From assembly GCA_025766275.1 (NCBI GenBank), contig JAFKAC010000001.1, forward strand, positions 3,410,001-3,474,000: a stretch of DNA of 64,000 bases, read 5' to 3'. The stretch is from Lactarius indigo. Taxonomy: Eukaryota; Basidiomycota; Agaricomycetes; Russulales; Russulaceae. Below the pieces are notes generated by a model, which ran no database searches, was not told the DNA's origin, and saw only the letters and a program-made list of their open reading frames with translations. Of the stretch, positions 47,979 through 58,631 are shown in pieces (the first letter of the stretch is position 1; each line of letters begins with the position of its first letter). The translations under genes were made by a program, and so were the position numbers.

Positions 47979-48925
47979 TCTGCCTTCTCTCACCGTTTTC
48001 TCTCACGCTTTCTTCCTTGCTCTACAACGCATGCCTTTTGTTATTGGTGCTTTCGTCTACACTCTCGCACCCCTCATGTGGCCCTTGTTGATTACTTTTT
48101 CTTTGCATTTATCTTTTTTTTTTCTTGTGTATTTCCTTCCATGAATCTGGTTTGTGTAGTGTAGCTGATGATCTTTCATGATTTCTACGGTTAATTTTTT
48201 CCAATTTGGCTCATTGGCAACATCATCCGGATAACAAGCATATATAACAGTCCGCAGCGAGGAAAAACATCGTGATCCTGGTGGCCCCAGTGCAGGTGGA
48301 CCCGAGGTTAATAGTGGTGTTCATTCTCGACGATCGATGTTGCTCGAAGGTGATGGCGCCCTTCTGTACTAGACCCTGGCTGACGTTGAAACCATTAAAC
48401 AGAATCCGTATGAGGCCTACAATGGTCATACGATAAGTTTACTATACAATATATACATGCGTGTCAGGAAAAACATGGACACGTTATAACTATTATGATA
48501 ACCATTAAATGGAGATTCAAAAATAAAATAAAACCATTAAATGGATATAATATCATTATAAACCATTTATAAATACATCATAATCACCTTATAGCAATTT
48601 AAGCGTTATTTATAATAATTATAGTGGCTCCCTTTTTTCCGACATGGCGAGTCGGAACCACAGTAAGTCCGCTCGTGCATACCGCGGGCAACCGCAGTAG
48701 TATGAAAGAAAAGGGCATGGGGTCGACAAGTTGGGGAAGTCAAGTGGTAGCCCCCCACAGTAGATTGTATAAGTGACGCATGCGGGGGTCAAGCGAGTCG
48801 GACGGATACAGGCAAAATTCGACGAACATACAGACGAGAAAGAAACCATGACTATTACAATGCTGAGATGATAAAAATACACCGGGCTAAGGCCACGCCC
48901 CGTGAAATGACGTCGTATTGGATCT
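47979..48925. other. Intergenic with AT-rich island
   Basis: No coding region. The part 48478-48625 is strongly AT-rich and contains repeated AACCATTAAA units (about 48389, 48500 and 48532), the latter two extended to AACCATTAAATGGA. It lies directly downstream of the Crinkler-RHS-like gene. Confidence 0.5.
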
Positions 48926-50519
48926 TTATTCGGCCTCAATATCAAGCACGGCGGAGAATATATTCATGTTGTCCAGCACCGCCTTTAAACCACGGCCCTG
49001 TGGTTGAGAGCAGCTGATCAACCTAGACCCAGCGGGAACGATAAACACAAAATCCCAGTCTGCCTTTGGCGGCAGTGATTCCTGTACAAAGAAAAGAGCC
49101 ATTCCTTTCTTTATTCGGTGGTTTGATGCCATAGCGACTTGAAAAATGTAGAGTTTTGTACCGGACTCGATGAATGAATCGAACGCCACTTGATCCTCAG
49201 CTTCTGGTAGATAGTAGACCCCATCTTCGGTTTGGGCTAAGGTGGTTGAATATGGTTTCACCTCCGTTGGCGTAATGTTGATCTGTCGTGCGGACGATGG
49301 ATCTGCGCTGTCACCGTGGTTAGAGGGCCATTGGGGCAACTTCTTTCCTCGGCCAGATCCCTTTTCACCATAGGAATAAGGGTGAGCTTAATACCTTGCT
49401 GTGGCTTTGACTGGGCTAACAATTCGAACACGACGCCAACAATACGCCTCGTCCCTTTGACATTTTCCAGGGACCTACAGAGTTGGAGTTGTTCAGCTCG
49501 CGTTCTTTATGAAGTTGGTTCCGAGGCGCTATCCTGACGGCATGTGTGATAGGCCCCACGCTTGAGTGGCCCCAATCGCCATCGGAGTTGACGTTTTGAC
49601 GTCTCATGAGGAGAATGGTGTGAGACCCTATATCCATGCTGAGATCGCGTGTCCCCACGACTGAGTCCCGCAAGTTTCTTGACGAAAGCTTTCCGAGTGC
49701 GGTTCCGAGGCGGCGTTCATGAAAAGATGAGGGGCTGCTGGCTTCGAGGAACTTGAAGTAAATTCGAGCGGGGCCGAATCGATTAAACATCGTGTGTAAG
49801 CCCATAAATGACGGCACTAGCACACAGAATAGAATGGTCAGCTCGAACATACTAGTAAAGAGCAGATGCGGATGAGCTAACGCTTGTGATAACTTCGCTC
49901 TCGTCCAAGGATTCATAATAACAATGTTTTCCGTCGACTCTGCTGAAGAGAGGTAGTAAATACGATAAAGTGTTTGGCGAGCTGCACAGCGAGATGAGGC
50001 GGGATTCCGCTCTTGTCTTCGTCGGCGTTTACCAACATCCAGACATGGGTCTTGAAAACAGTGGAGGGGTAAACGCTGAGGAGTTCATAGACGCCTTCGG
50101 ACACGAATAGATACCGCCTTGAGCCAAGGTACCAGATGACTGGTTTCCCCTCACAAAGACGTCGATGCAAGGCATAATAGATCCAGTAAGTCCTCTCTTT
50201 CGGCCAATATATTTCGATAAGGATAATATCACAAATTGGGGTGCTCACCGATGCCGGGTTGTCCTGTGATGGCGACCGATAGAGGCCCCTTATCTCGAGC
50301 GGATTCCAGATACTTATTGCAAAAATCGTATATCTGGATGTACTCATTGCGGACCCAGAGCTTTACACCGATGACTATGGTGGAAAGATCGAGGATATAA
50401 CAGTCGGAATCAATCTCACCGTCGTCGTCGTCTTCATCTTCACCTTCATCTTCCCCTTCGTCCTCGTCCTTATCCTGTCTCATACCTTCATCGCCCTCGT
50501 CCCTCTCCGGTGTCTTCAT
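48926..50519 (-). pseudogene. Degenerate Crinkler-RHS-like protein (P-loop plus nuclease-like C-terminus)
   Basis: Starts at 50519 with an acidic Asp/Glu-rich leader. Exon 1 ends at 50249, just inside the Walker A region (T-G-Q-P-G-I), and exon 2 starts at 50196. After splicing the loop reads G-Q-P-G-I-E-R-T, so the usual G-K is E-R. Following features fit the agaricomycete CR family: Y-W-I-Y-Y-A-L-H-R-R-L, G-K-P-V-I-W-Y-L, R-Y-L-F-V-S-E-G-V-Y, M-N-P-W-T-R-A, then a C-terminal nuclease-like segment (V-A-F-D-S-F-I, L-Y-I-F-Q-V-A and N-H-R-I-K-K-G). Frame breaks occur near 49920, 49500 and 49370. The family combines a P-loop NTPase with a restriction-endonuclease-fold domain and is linked by others to effectors and mobile elements. 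This copy looks inactive. Confidence 0.7.
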
Positions 50520-50799
50520 CCAGCGTCTACACTGATGGGCTCGTCCCTAGGCAAATTTGTGGACCAGAACTTGGTATGCAGCTCAGCGAGCCACTCAGAG
50601 CTGTGAAGCTTGCGTAAGCCCGCTTTCGGGTAGGAAGGGACGATGGAGGAAATGTATTCTGTGCCATGCCTACGTGATGACGTCCTAGTCCGGACCGCTA
50701 TGGACCGGCTTCAGATTCTAAAGAGTGTGATCAGTGTGATCTGGCTACCCACGCTCAATCTCATCACACGGTCTCTGCCCGTTATTGTCTCACCTGTGG

Positions 50800-51997
50800 A
50801 TGCCGTTCGCTAATCTCCCTACTCACGAAAAAGATGCGTTTTTCGCCCTCCTTGACGAGTGAGTACGAAATTCACTCCGATATGGCAAGTGACCATTCCA
50901 GGTCAAATCTCACAGCGGTCCCGCCATGACGCTTTCTTAGATACTTTTCTTCGAGGCCCGATCTTCTCGCCCGTGTCGGCGCTGCAGGGGAAGGCGCAGA
51001 GATGCAATCATCAATTCCGGTGGCGCCGGCAGCCGCCGCCGCCGCCTTTACAACCGCACAGCGCGCTCTGGCGAATCCTGCCACATCGCGCGCTCTTGCA
51101 GCGGGCATACAGCGCGCTGGAAGTGCCGTATCTGGAAACGCTTCCTCGACGGGATCGCCGCCGCCTATTGCGCTGTCCAGGTCTGCATCATCAGCGACGA
51201 CCGATAACGACCCTGCGCCGTCCATAAATTTCGGCCGCGTCGCAGCAGCCGCACAGGCATTCTCTGCAGCAGCAGGACCAACGCCGCCACCACCTAGGGC
51301 TGCCAATCCACCAGCGCATAAACGAGGAGAATCCTCGAGCGGCCTTGTTTCACAAAAGGTGCGAAATGCAACCCCCATCGATAGTGTTTCCCTCCCCCAT
51401 AAAAGTTCTCTCTTCGAGCTGTTCGACTGGTGGACTGACCGCGGCGCGTGGTAGAAATTTGGAGACGTTGACGTGTCGTCCGTTGGAGCCATGTACAGCT
51501 CGCTGCGTGGCTCGACAGCCGCAAAAAACGCCGCAAAGAGCCCACCGCCAACGCCGGTACGCAGACCATCTGCGTTTGTGCCAAAGAAAGCTACCAGCAC
51601 TTTTGCGCCACCCCCCGTACGCCGCGTCTCTGTGTCGCCCGCGCCAGAGCCCGAGCCCGAGCCGGAACCGGAACCAGAGGAAGCAGAAGAGGAAGATGTC
51701 GGGGAATGGGCAGAGGCATTATATGATTATACGAGTGGGGTGCGTCATCTTTTTTCATTGCCTTCGCGAATAAGAAGCGCTGACTGTTTGATGGGTGATC
51801 TCTGAAGGACGCGGGAGATCTGCACTTACGAGCGGGCGATAAAGTGCGCGTGACGGAACGGACTTCACCAGATTGGTACGCATGCCCCGAGTTGTCGTAT
51901 GGGTTCCTAATGAGGCTGACAATCGCAATCTAGGTGGACTGGAGAGATAGGCAGTCGGAGCGGGCTATTTCCCGCAACATATGTCAGACCTTTGTAG
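50800..51997 (+). CDS. SH3-domain protein
   Basis: Five exons: 50800-50858, 50941-51358, 51455-51739, 51808-51875 and 51934-51997. They sum to 894 nt (297 aa). The N-terminus is a short helix (T-H-E-K-D-A-F-F-A-L-L-D-E-Y-F). It is followed by an Ala/Ser/Pro-rich linker with a Pro-Glu repeat. The C-terminus is a complete SH3 domain: A-L-Y-D-Y-T, G-D-L-H-L-R-A-G-D, W-W-T-G-E-I and G-L-F-P-A-T-Y-V. The arrangement resembles small fungal SH3 adaptors such as fission yeast Csh3, which bind proline-rich partners at the cortical actin cytoskeleton; the exact orthology is uncertain. Intron 51740-51807 ends in AAG. Confidence 0.88.
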
Positions 51998-52372
51998 TCG
52001 TGCTCTCACTGACTGTATTACTTTTGTACGGCAACGAATCAAATTCTTGACGGCCGTAAAGTCCAAGTCCAAGTCAATATGGCATATATTTAGAGGCACA
52101 AGCAGTGTCCGTCTCGTTTTACAGGATATAGTCTACTGTACGCTGTAGGAAGTAGGGGGATAGTACATTGCTGTGATGACAAAACGAAAATGCGCTAGGA
52201 TGTGCATTACATAGTGTGAAGAATACAAGACAGCCGAAGAGAGATAAAAAAAAAAAGGAAAAGAGAAGGGAAGAGATAAGCAAGAAACAGTGTGGGTTTC
52301 AAATGTCTGATCAACGAGTGTCGAATAAAAGAGATGTGCCCTCCAGCAACGAAGGCTCTTCAGGGGAACGCC
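51998..52372. other. Tail-to-tail intergenic region
   Basis: Separates the 3' ends of the SH3 gene and the second cyclin. Contains a poly-A run near 52246-52256 and no coding region. Confidence 0.5.
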
Positions 52373-53800
52373 TTAGTTGTCCGTGGGGTCCCCGCGCGCT
52401 GCCCCACGGAACATCGCTGAGCGTGAGTGCGCAAGTTTGCGCAGGTGGAAGGCACCCGCGCCTGACGCCACCGCGCTCACACTCGAGTGCAGCGGTGCCT
52501 CGGGTTCTGTATGTGAGTGATTTGCTGCGACCTTCGTCGCAGCTCCCCACATACGACTCAGAAAGCCGATCGGCGCGGTACGGCTCAGGGGTATCTTAGC
52601 GCCCCGCACAGGAGAGGGCGCGGGAAGCGTGTCCCCAGTGCATTGTGCGCCACCATCGATAGTCGCGTCAGATGCGACAGAGGCCGTTCGACCACGGCGG
52701 TGCTCCGCTACGGCCGCGGCGAAGCGGGGAGGCAGGCAAGTCTCGGGCTCGGAGATGAAACGTGAACTCTCACTGGGCTCGGATGCATCGTCGTCTGAGA
52801 GGTAGTCGTCGGACGAATAGCCAGAGCTCTCGGTCGTGGACTCTGCTTCTGATTCGCCGCTTGTACTACTGACAGCGCTGGGCGGCGTGGCGAGTCCCTG
52901 AGGAGGGCGGTCGCATGGTTCAGGAACGGTACCATGACCGAGGTAGGTCGATCCTAGACGCTTGGCGACTTTCTGCACCGTGTCAGTCAAACTTTGCGCC
53001 GTGTTCGGTATAACAATGGAGAGCGGCGGTGAGGGTACCGAAACAAGCTCTAAAGGGTGCGGTGGCGGCAGCTGGGTCTGAGCCTGCTTGCGCGCTCTGC
53101 TCGCTTGGGCTACAACGCTGAGCACCTTACGGCGAGCCTCTTGGTTTCGCGGCGGAGGAGATGTCATGAACGGCTCGAATAGACGACAAGCTTCTGCCTC
53201 ATCAAAACGCAAGTCGTAGTCGAGCATGGCAAGTAGTTCTCTCTCCATCAGATTAATCTCGTGTAGATGAAAGATTTCCGCGAATTTTTTCCAGTGCACG
53301 TTCTTTGGCGAGGAGTCGTTGAGATATTTTGCGGCAACGATGAGGGTCGCGAGAAATACTCGATGCAGCGTGCAAGGGACACCTATGACAAGGGATAACG
53401 TAAGAATGGGTTGACATACGCAAGTACGAAGTCAACCTCTCGCCATCTTGGGGAGATTTTCTCGCAGGCGTTGAAGATAGATAAGTGTTGTAAGGAGGGT
53501 GGGGACCTGCACGCGAGATGCCTGGACAAGGCGAGCGATAAACTCCTCGAGTGGGACGAGAGGTGGAGTGTCTGTGAGTTGACCAGAGTCTGCCTTGCAC
53601 GGTGTGGTAGGGGGCGTGGGGAGCGCGTAGCCTGTAGAGGACGACACCGGCGATGGATATTCGGCAAGGGGAACGATACTACTCGTCTGACGGGCGAGAT
53701 AGACGACCATCTGCGCTGTGACTGGCTTCTGAATGAGGAGTATGAGCTGTGGGTTGTGGAGGGTCGTTGGAAGGAGTGAGAGGGGGTTTCTCCGGTACAT
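52373..53800 (-). CDS. PHO85-type cyclin, PCL1/2-like
   Basis: Two exons, 53800-53437 and 53382-52373, sum to 1,374 nt (457 aa). The cyclin box shows L-V-P-L-E-E-F-I-A-R-L-V, L-L-T-T-L-I-Y-L-Q-R-L-R. After the intron it continues with T-L-H-R-V-F-L-A-T-L-I-V-A-A-K-Y-L-N-D-S-S-P-K-N, H-W, F-H-L-H-E-I-N-L-M-E-R and L-D-Y-D-L-R-F. This is the PCL1/PCL2 subgroup, which partners PHO85 in the G1 and morphogenesis pathways. The C-terminal half is Ser/Glu-rich and disordered. The first in-frame ATG is at 53800; an open frame continues upstream only from a TTG. Confidence 0.9.
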
Positions 53801-54191
53801 GACGAAAGAGAGCGTGAGGAGTTGATCGAGTAAGATGTGATGCCCTTCAAGGGCGGGTGGTGGTGAGAATGAGAAAGGAGAGGAGCACTGCTGGGCGGTA
53901 ACACAAACAACAAACAGGAATTCTCTCAACGAATCACGAGATCTTATATAGAGGCAAAAGGGTGCAGAGTGGGGTCTCTGACGAATTGAAAAGAAAGATA
54001 GAGATATGTAGATGTAGTGAAGAAAGAAAAAAGAGCGAAGGGATCCCGTGGCCGGCGGGAGGTACTTTAATTTGTTGGGGGCGACCTTTTTTTTTTAGTT
54101 TTAAACGGTCGGCGAGCCTGAGGCTGACAATAATACTGAGCCAAACAATCCGTGTTTCGTACGCGTTAAATCACATGACCTGACAAATGCG

Positions 54192-56035
54192 TCACTCTTC
54201 CTCTTCTTCCACCGGACCTTCCAAAGGTGGCCACATCGGAACCTTGAGCTCCACGAACCTGTCCCCGCCACTGTTCTCACCATCTGGAGTCTCGGTAGCC
54301 CACCCTTCCGGGTTCTTTGCTTTCAGGATGTCAACGACGCCGAAGAAGAGCCTCTCTGCTGCAGAGCTCGCGGAATCTGATAACTCGGCTAGATGAGGCG
54401 GTAGAGCTGGTGACACTAAGATGGGGGGCTGGGTAGGAGTAGGTACTGATGCGGAGGATAGAGATATGTGTTGTGTGTAGATGACTTTGAAGAGCGGCTC
54501 AGAAACATCCGTCAGAGAAAGAATGGTATCGAGGTAAGGCTTGAGTAGTTGCTCAGGATCCTCGCCATCTGTAGCTGGTAATGAGAGATAGACGACATCT
54601 GTGTGAGCAAGGATCAGTACAACAGTATTAAATGCAGCGAAAGAGGCACTTCCATTTTCCTTGAGGTGCAGAAAGGGTGCCCGCGCCTGTGGTAAAGGCC
54701 TGAGCCACTTTGGTTGATGACCCGCCTTTAACTGAGCCTGGTGGAAAGACTATAACAGTTGTATCGATGGGTGGCGCTTCGACAAATGCTTCGGATTGTG
54801 CCGTAGAACTTGAAGTTGGTCCGCCCGTGTCGTCCCCCTCCGTAGCTGGTGCCGATTCTGCTTCATCTTCACTTGGCCCTTCCGCCGAGGAAAACAACGG
54901 CGGGAAAGGAACTGGCTTGTCAATCACAAGAGTGCATCGCGCAATGACGGAGAGAGAAGCAGTTTGTGCGGGAGGGCATAGTTCCATAAGGAGTTGATCA
55001 GGAGCAGCCATGAGAACATCGGCAGTAAGAGGCTCGGGAAAGTCGTCCAACTCCACGACGAATTTGCCGCCCGATTCGGGTAATGGAGCCGTGATTTTCT
55101 CGACCTTTTTATCCAGGATATACACTCCACCGTTGACTGCTGAAACACGACAGAAGCCCTGCGCGATTTCTCCGAGTCCGCCATAGTGTCCGACGAGGAA
55201 AGGCGATGCCCCATACCGCCCTGAAGACTGAAGGTAACTGCGCAGACGGGTCATTGCAGGGAGGGTCGCGTCTGCAACAACCTCAATCGTCGCCATGTGC
55301 ACAACAACACGAACATGAACAGGGCGAACCTGTCGTTGAGGAACAAAATGCAAGTGCATAGGCTATTGCATCTACCATTTCCCGAGAGAGTGAGAACTGG
55401 GATGTAAGGAACTCTGGGAAAGCCGTCTGTTCATGACCTTGCAGCTCTTTGGAACCCTCAAAATCTCCAGAAGCAAAGACGAGAAAGCGCATAAGCCTGC
55501 GCTTTTCGATAAGGCTCAGAGTAGACTTGAAAACATCTTCTTTACTTCCGGGAACGTTCTGGAGTCCGCCGTTACTGGAATAGATACCGACGCGTTCAAG
55601 AAGGCGGTAGCCACCATAGCGCGAAACGCCGGAAGCAATAAGAGAGGAAATAAGTGGACCAACTGATGGGATCAGAGTGGGGGAAAGTGAGATAGAATAA
55701 TGCCGAGAGTGGTCAGGAATTGCTCCAGCCCGTGAGATGGATGTGAATTTGGTGCGTTGGGCCGTAAGGTAGTTAGATGACTTTCCAGAGTTCTCAGAGG
55801 ATTCCGAACGGACATCAGCCCATCGTGCTAATTCATCAAGGCTTAGACTAGCTTCGTCTCCGCCATAATAAGGATTATGGTCAAGGTGGGCGACTTTGAC
55901 ACCTGCTTTCGAGAGCGCACTGGGGTGATTTAGCATTACGCTTGACATCCACGTATGGACTTACGCGGCGACAATGGACTCTACCAGCCCTGTGCCTAAT
56001 ATTATCACGTCAAAGTTACCCTCCAGATCTGTCAT
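54192..56035 (-). CDS. MRS6: Rab escort protein (REP / MRS6), GDI family
   Basis: Exons 56035-55965, 55919-55330, 55271-54648 and 54598-54192 sum to 1,692 nt (563 aa). The N-terminus is a GDI/REP dinucleotide-fold: F-D-V-I-I-L-G-T-G-L-V-E-S, D-H-N-P-Y-Y-G-G and S-L-S-L-D-E-L. Later motifs are R-Y-G-G-Y-R-L-L-E, Y-A-L-A-F-C, G-H-Y-G-G-L-G-E-I-A-Q-G-F-C-R and N-G-G-V-Y-I-L. Rab escort protein presents newly made Rab GTPases to geranylgeranyl transferase. Intron 55329-55272 and the first are GT-AG. For the last, the best in-frame donor is GC (54647), which is weak, so this junction is less certain. Head-to-head with the next gene at only 156 bp. Confidence 0.85.
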
Positions 56036-56191
56036 TTGTGCTGTTGGGAATACTGTAACTTGAGTGTGAAGGTCTGGCACTCCGACTCGGGGTCAGCGAG
56101 CGGCGCTGACGTAACGTAACTTTCTTGTGTCGGTCAGTCCAAATTTTTACGGGTCTGGTTCAACCTCCAACCCCGTCTTCTGTCTTCTACG
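56036..56191. promoter_or_regulatory. Compact divergent promoter between REP and NSR1-like genes
   Basis: 156 bp between two start codons on opposite strands. It includes a TGACGTAACGTAAC stretch with a CRE-like TGACGTAA core (about 56107-56120). Confidence 0.5.
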
Positions 56192-58358
56192 ATGGCCAAA
56201 TCAGACAAGAAGGTTGAAAAAAAGGCCGATACAAAGGCCAAGACAGAGGCCAAGGCCAAACTCGCCAAAAAGGTTGACACCAAAAAAACTGTATCAGCGA
56301 TTCCCAGTGCAAAGCATGCTGCCCCAATTTCTTCCAAGGAGATCCTGGCCAGGGTATGTAACCTTTGCGTCTCCTGTTTTGAAACAGTACCTATACCGAC
56401 ATGTCGGAAGGCACAGCGAGAAAGTAAAAAAAAATCGAAGAAGGATGAGTCCAGTGAAGGGTCGTCGGATTCTTCATCTGAGGACGAAAAGCCCGCGGTC
56501 AAGCCTCCTGTGACTAATGGAAAAGTGCGTGCAACATTCGATTTATGATTTGACACCGTTTGACTCTTCTGTAATAGTTTAAGGTCCCACCTCCGAAAGC
56601 TAGCTCGTCCTCCGAGTCGAGCGATAGCGAGTCTGGAGATGAACCCGTGGTCAATGCTACTACTAAGAAGGTTCCCTCAATGAAGCCCTCGGCGAATAGA
56701 GACTCGTCTTCTGAGTCGAGTGAAAGCGATTCCGAGGAAGAGGCTCCCAAAGCCTCGCAGGCGAAAGCTGCCCCTGCCAAAGCGGCACTCGGGAAGGCTG
56801 CTTCTAAGGTGACGCAGCCCAAGCCTACCTCTGGGAAGGCGCTACCCCCGAAAGCACCCCCACCGAAAACTACTGTCGCAGCAGAGTCCAGCTCAAGTGA
56901 GGAATCTAGTGAGGAGGAATCGGAGGAGGAATCTGATGAAGATACCCCCGCTAAACCCGTGTCTGCTAAGCCTGCTGCTAAGGCACCTGCCACAAAACCT
57001 AACGTGACCAGTTCTGCAACCGCAAAAGTTTCTTCAGCGAAAACCGGCGCGAAGTCAAAGTCTAGTTCCAGTGAAGATTCAAGTGAGGAGTCTTCAGACG
57101 AAGATTCCGACAAGGCACCACCACCCACGTCAAAACCTGTAGCCAAGAATGCCGTTTCCCGCGAAGAGTCGAGTGAATCGGAGGGGTCAGACGAGGAGTC
57201 TTCGGATCCGGAGCCTGGCGTGAAAGGCGCCAAAAAAGAGAGCTCGTCCGAGAGTGAGGACTCTGCCTCAGGTTCTGAGTCTGAAGATAGTGATGAGGAC
57301 GAAGATGTTGACATGGCCGATGCTTCTACTGCGTCTGCTTTGGTCTCAACAAATGGTGCGATCCTATTCATCCATCTCATCCGCTTCCTCATATTTTTCT
57401 ATCTGCATACAGGAAAGCGTAAAGCAGATGCCGAGACTCCTGCACCTCTGAAGAAGAAGAAACTCGCAAACGGTGACGCAGCCCCCCCTGACAACACTGA
57501 TAAGGATACGTCTTCCACGACAGTTTTTGTCGGCCGCCTCTCGTGGAATGTGGACAATGATTGGCTCAAATCCGAATTCGAGGAATGTGGTGAGGTTGTT
57601 GCTGCGCGGGTGCAGATGGATCGCAACACTGGAAAGAGCCGTGGGTTCGCATACGTCGAGTTTGCCGATCCCGCGTCGGTCGAAAAGGCACTCGAGCTTT
57701 CGGGCAAGGAGATCGACGGACGACCGATTAATGTGGATCGCAGCACAAACAACAAGTCCGCAGGCAATCCCAACGAACAGCGCCGCACCGCATTTGGTGA
57801 CAAGACGAGCCCACCGAGCACCGTGCTCTTTGTCGGCAACTTGTCCTGGAGTGCAGACGAGAACTCGCTTTGGGATGTGTTTGCTGAGTATGGCGACGTG
57901 AAGAGCGTGCGCGTGCCAACAGATCGTGAAACTGGCAAAGTCAAAGGGTTCGGCTACGTCGAGTTCACCGACATCGAGGCTTCCAAGAAAGCGTTTGCAG
58001 GCGTTCAAGGTATGGAACTTCAGGGCCGCGCGTTGCGTTTGGACTATTCGCAGCCACGCGAAGGGGGTGATGGTGGTCGCGGCGGCGGAAGAGGCGGTCG
58101 AGGATTTGGTCGTGGTGGAGGTCGTGGTGGTTTCGATGGAGGCCGCGGTGGCTGGCGTGGTGGCTTCGATAGAGGCCGTGGTGGTGGACGTGGTGGCTTC
58201 GATGGAGGCCGGGTGAGTATTCGGCCATACAGAATACCACGTTTTGCTAACTATGTATCTAGGGTGGGCGGGGCGGCCGGGGACGAGGCCGTGGTAGCGG
58301 CGGCGCACGGACAGGCGGCATAGCGCATTTCGAGGGTAAAAAAGTCACATTCGACTGA
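56192..58358 (+). CDS. Nucleolin-like protein (NSR1/Gar2 type): acidic repeats, two RRMs, RGG tail
   Basis: Exons 56192-56353, 56417-56524, 56578-57355, 57413-58212 and 58263-58358 sum to 1,944 nt (647 aa). The N-terminus is Lys/Ala-rich. A long block alternates Ser/Glu/Asp acidic clusters with Lys/Pro/Ala stretches. Two RRMs follow, each with RNP2 and RNP1 (T-V-F-V-G-R-L and R-G-F-A-Y-V-E-F; V-L-F-V-G-N-L and K-G-F-G-Y-V-E-F). Then comes a G-G-R-G-G/G-F-D repeat tail ending K-K-V-T-F-D. This is the nucleolin/Nsr1/Gar2 architecture, needed for pre-rRNA processing in the nucleolus. The RGG part is split by a 50-nt intron, and the stop of the unspliced reading at 58323 is an artefact of it. Confidence 0.93.
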
Positions 58359-58631
58359 TCAGGCGTAGGCAATTGCTCTGGCTCTGCGAGATATATTCTT
58401 GTCTCAGATGTACATGTACAGTATCTCCTTTAGGTTCACGTTCATGCTTCATCTAGAGTCGTTTCGGCCTCCGGTGCTCGATACATCTCGACGCGACACA
58501 ACGTGAGGATTACAGATACGGACCGAAGGACATGGGGTGATAAGGCAACAACCTTTATTATGTTAGTGAGGTAATGGTATACAACGCCAAACGTCAAAAG
58601 AACACGAAGTCCGCACAGCTAGTCTCATATC

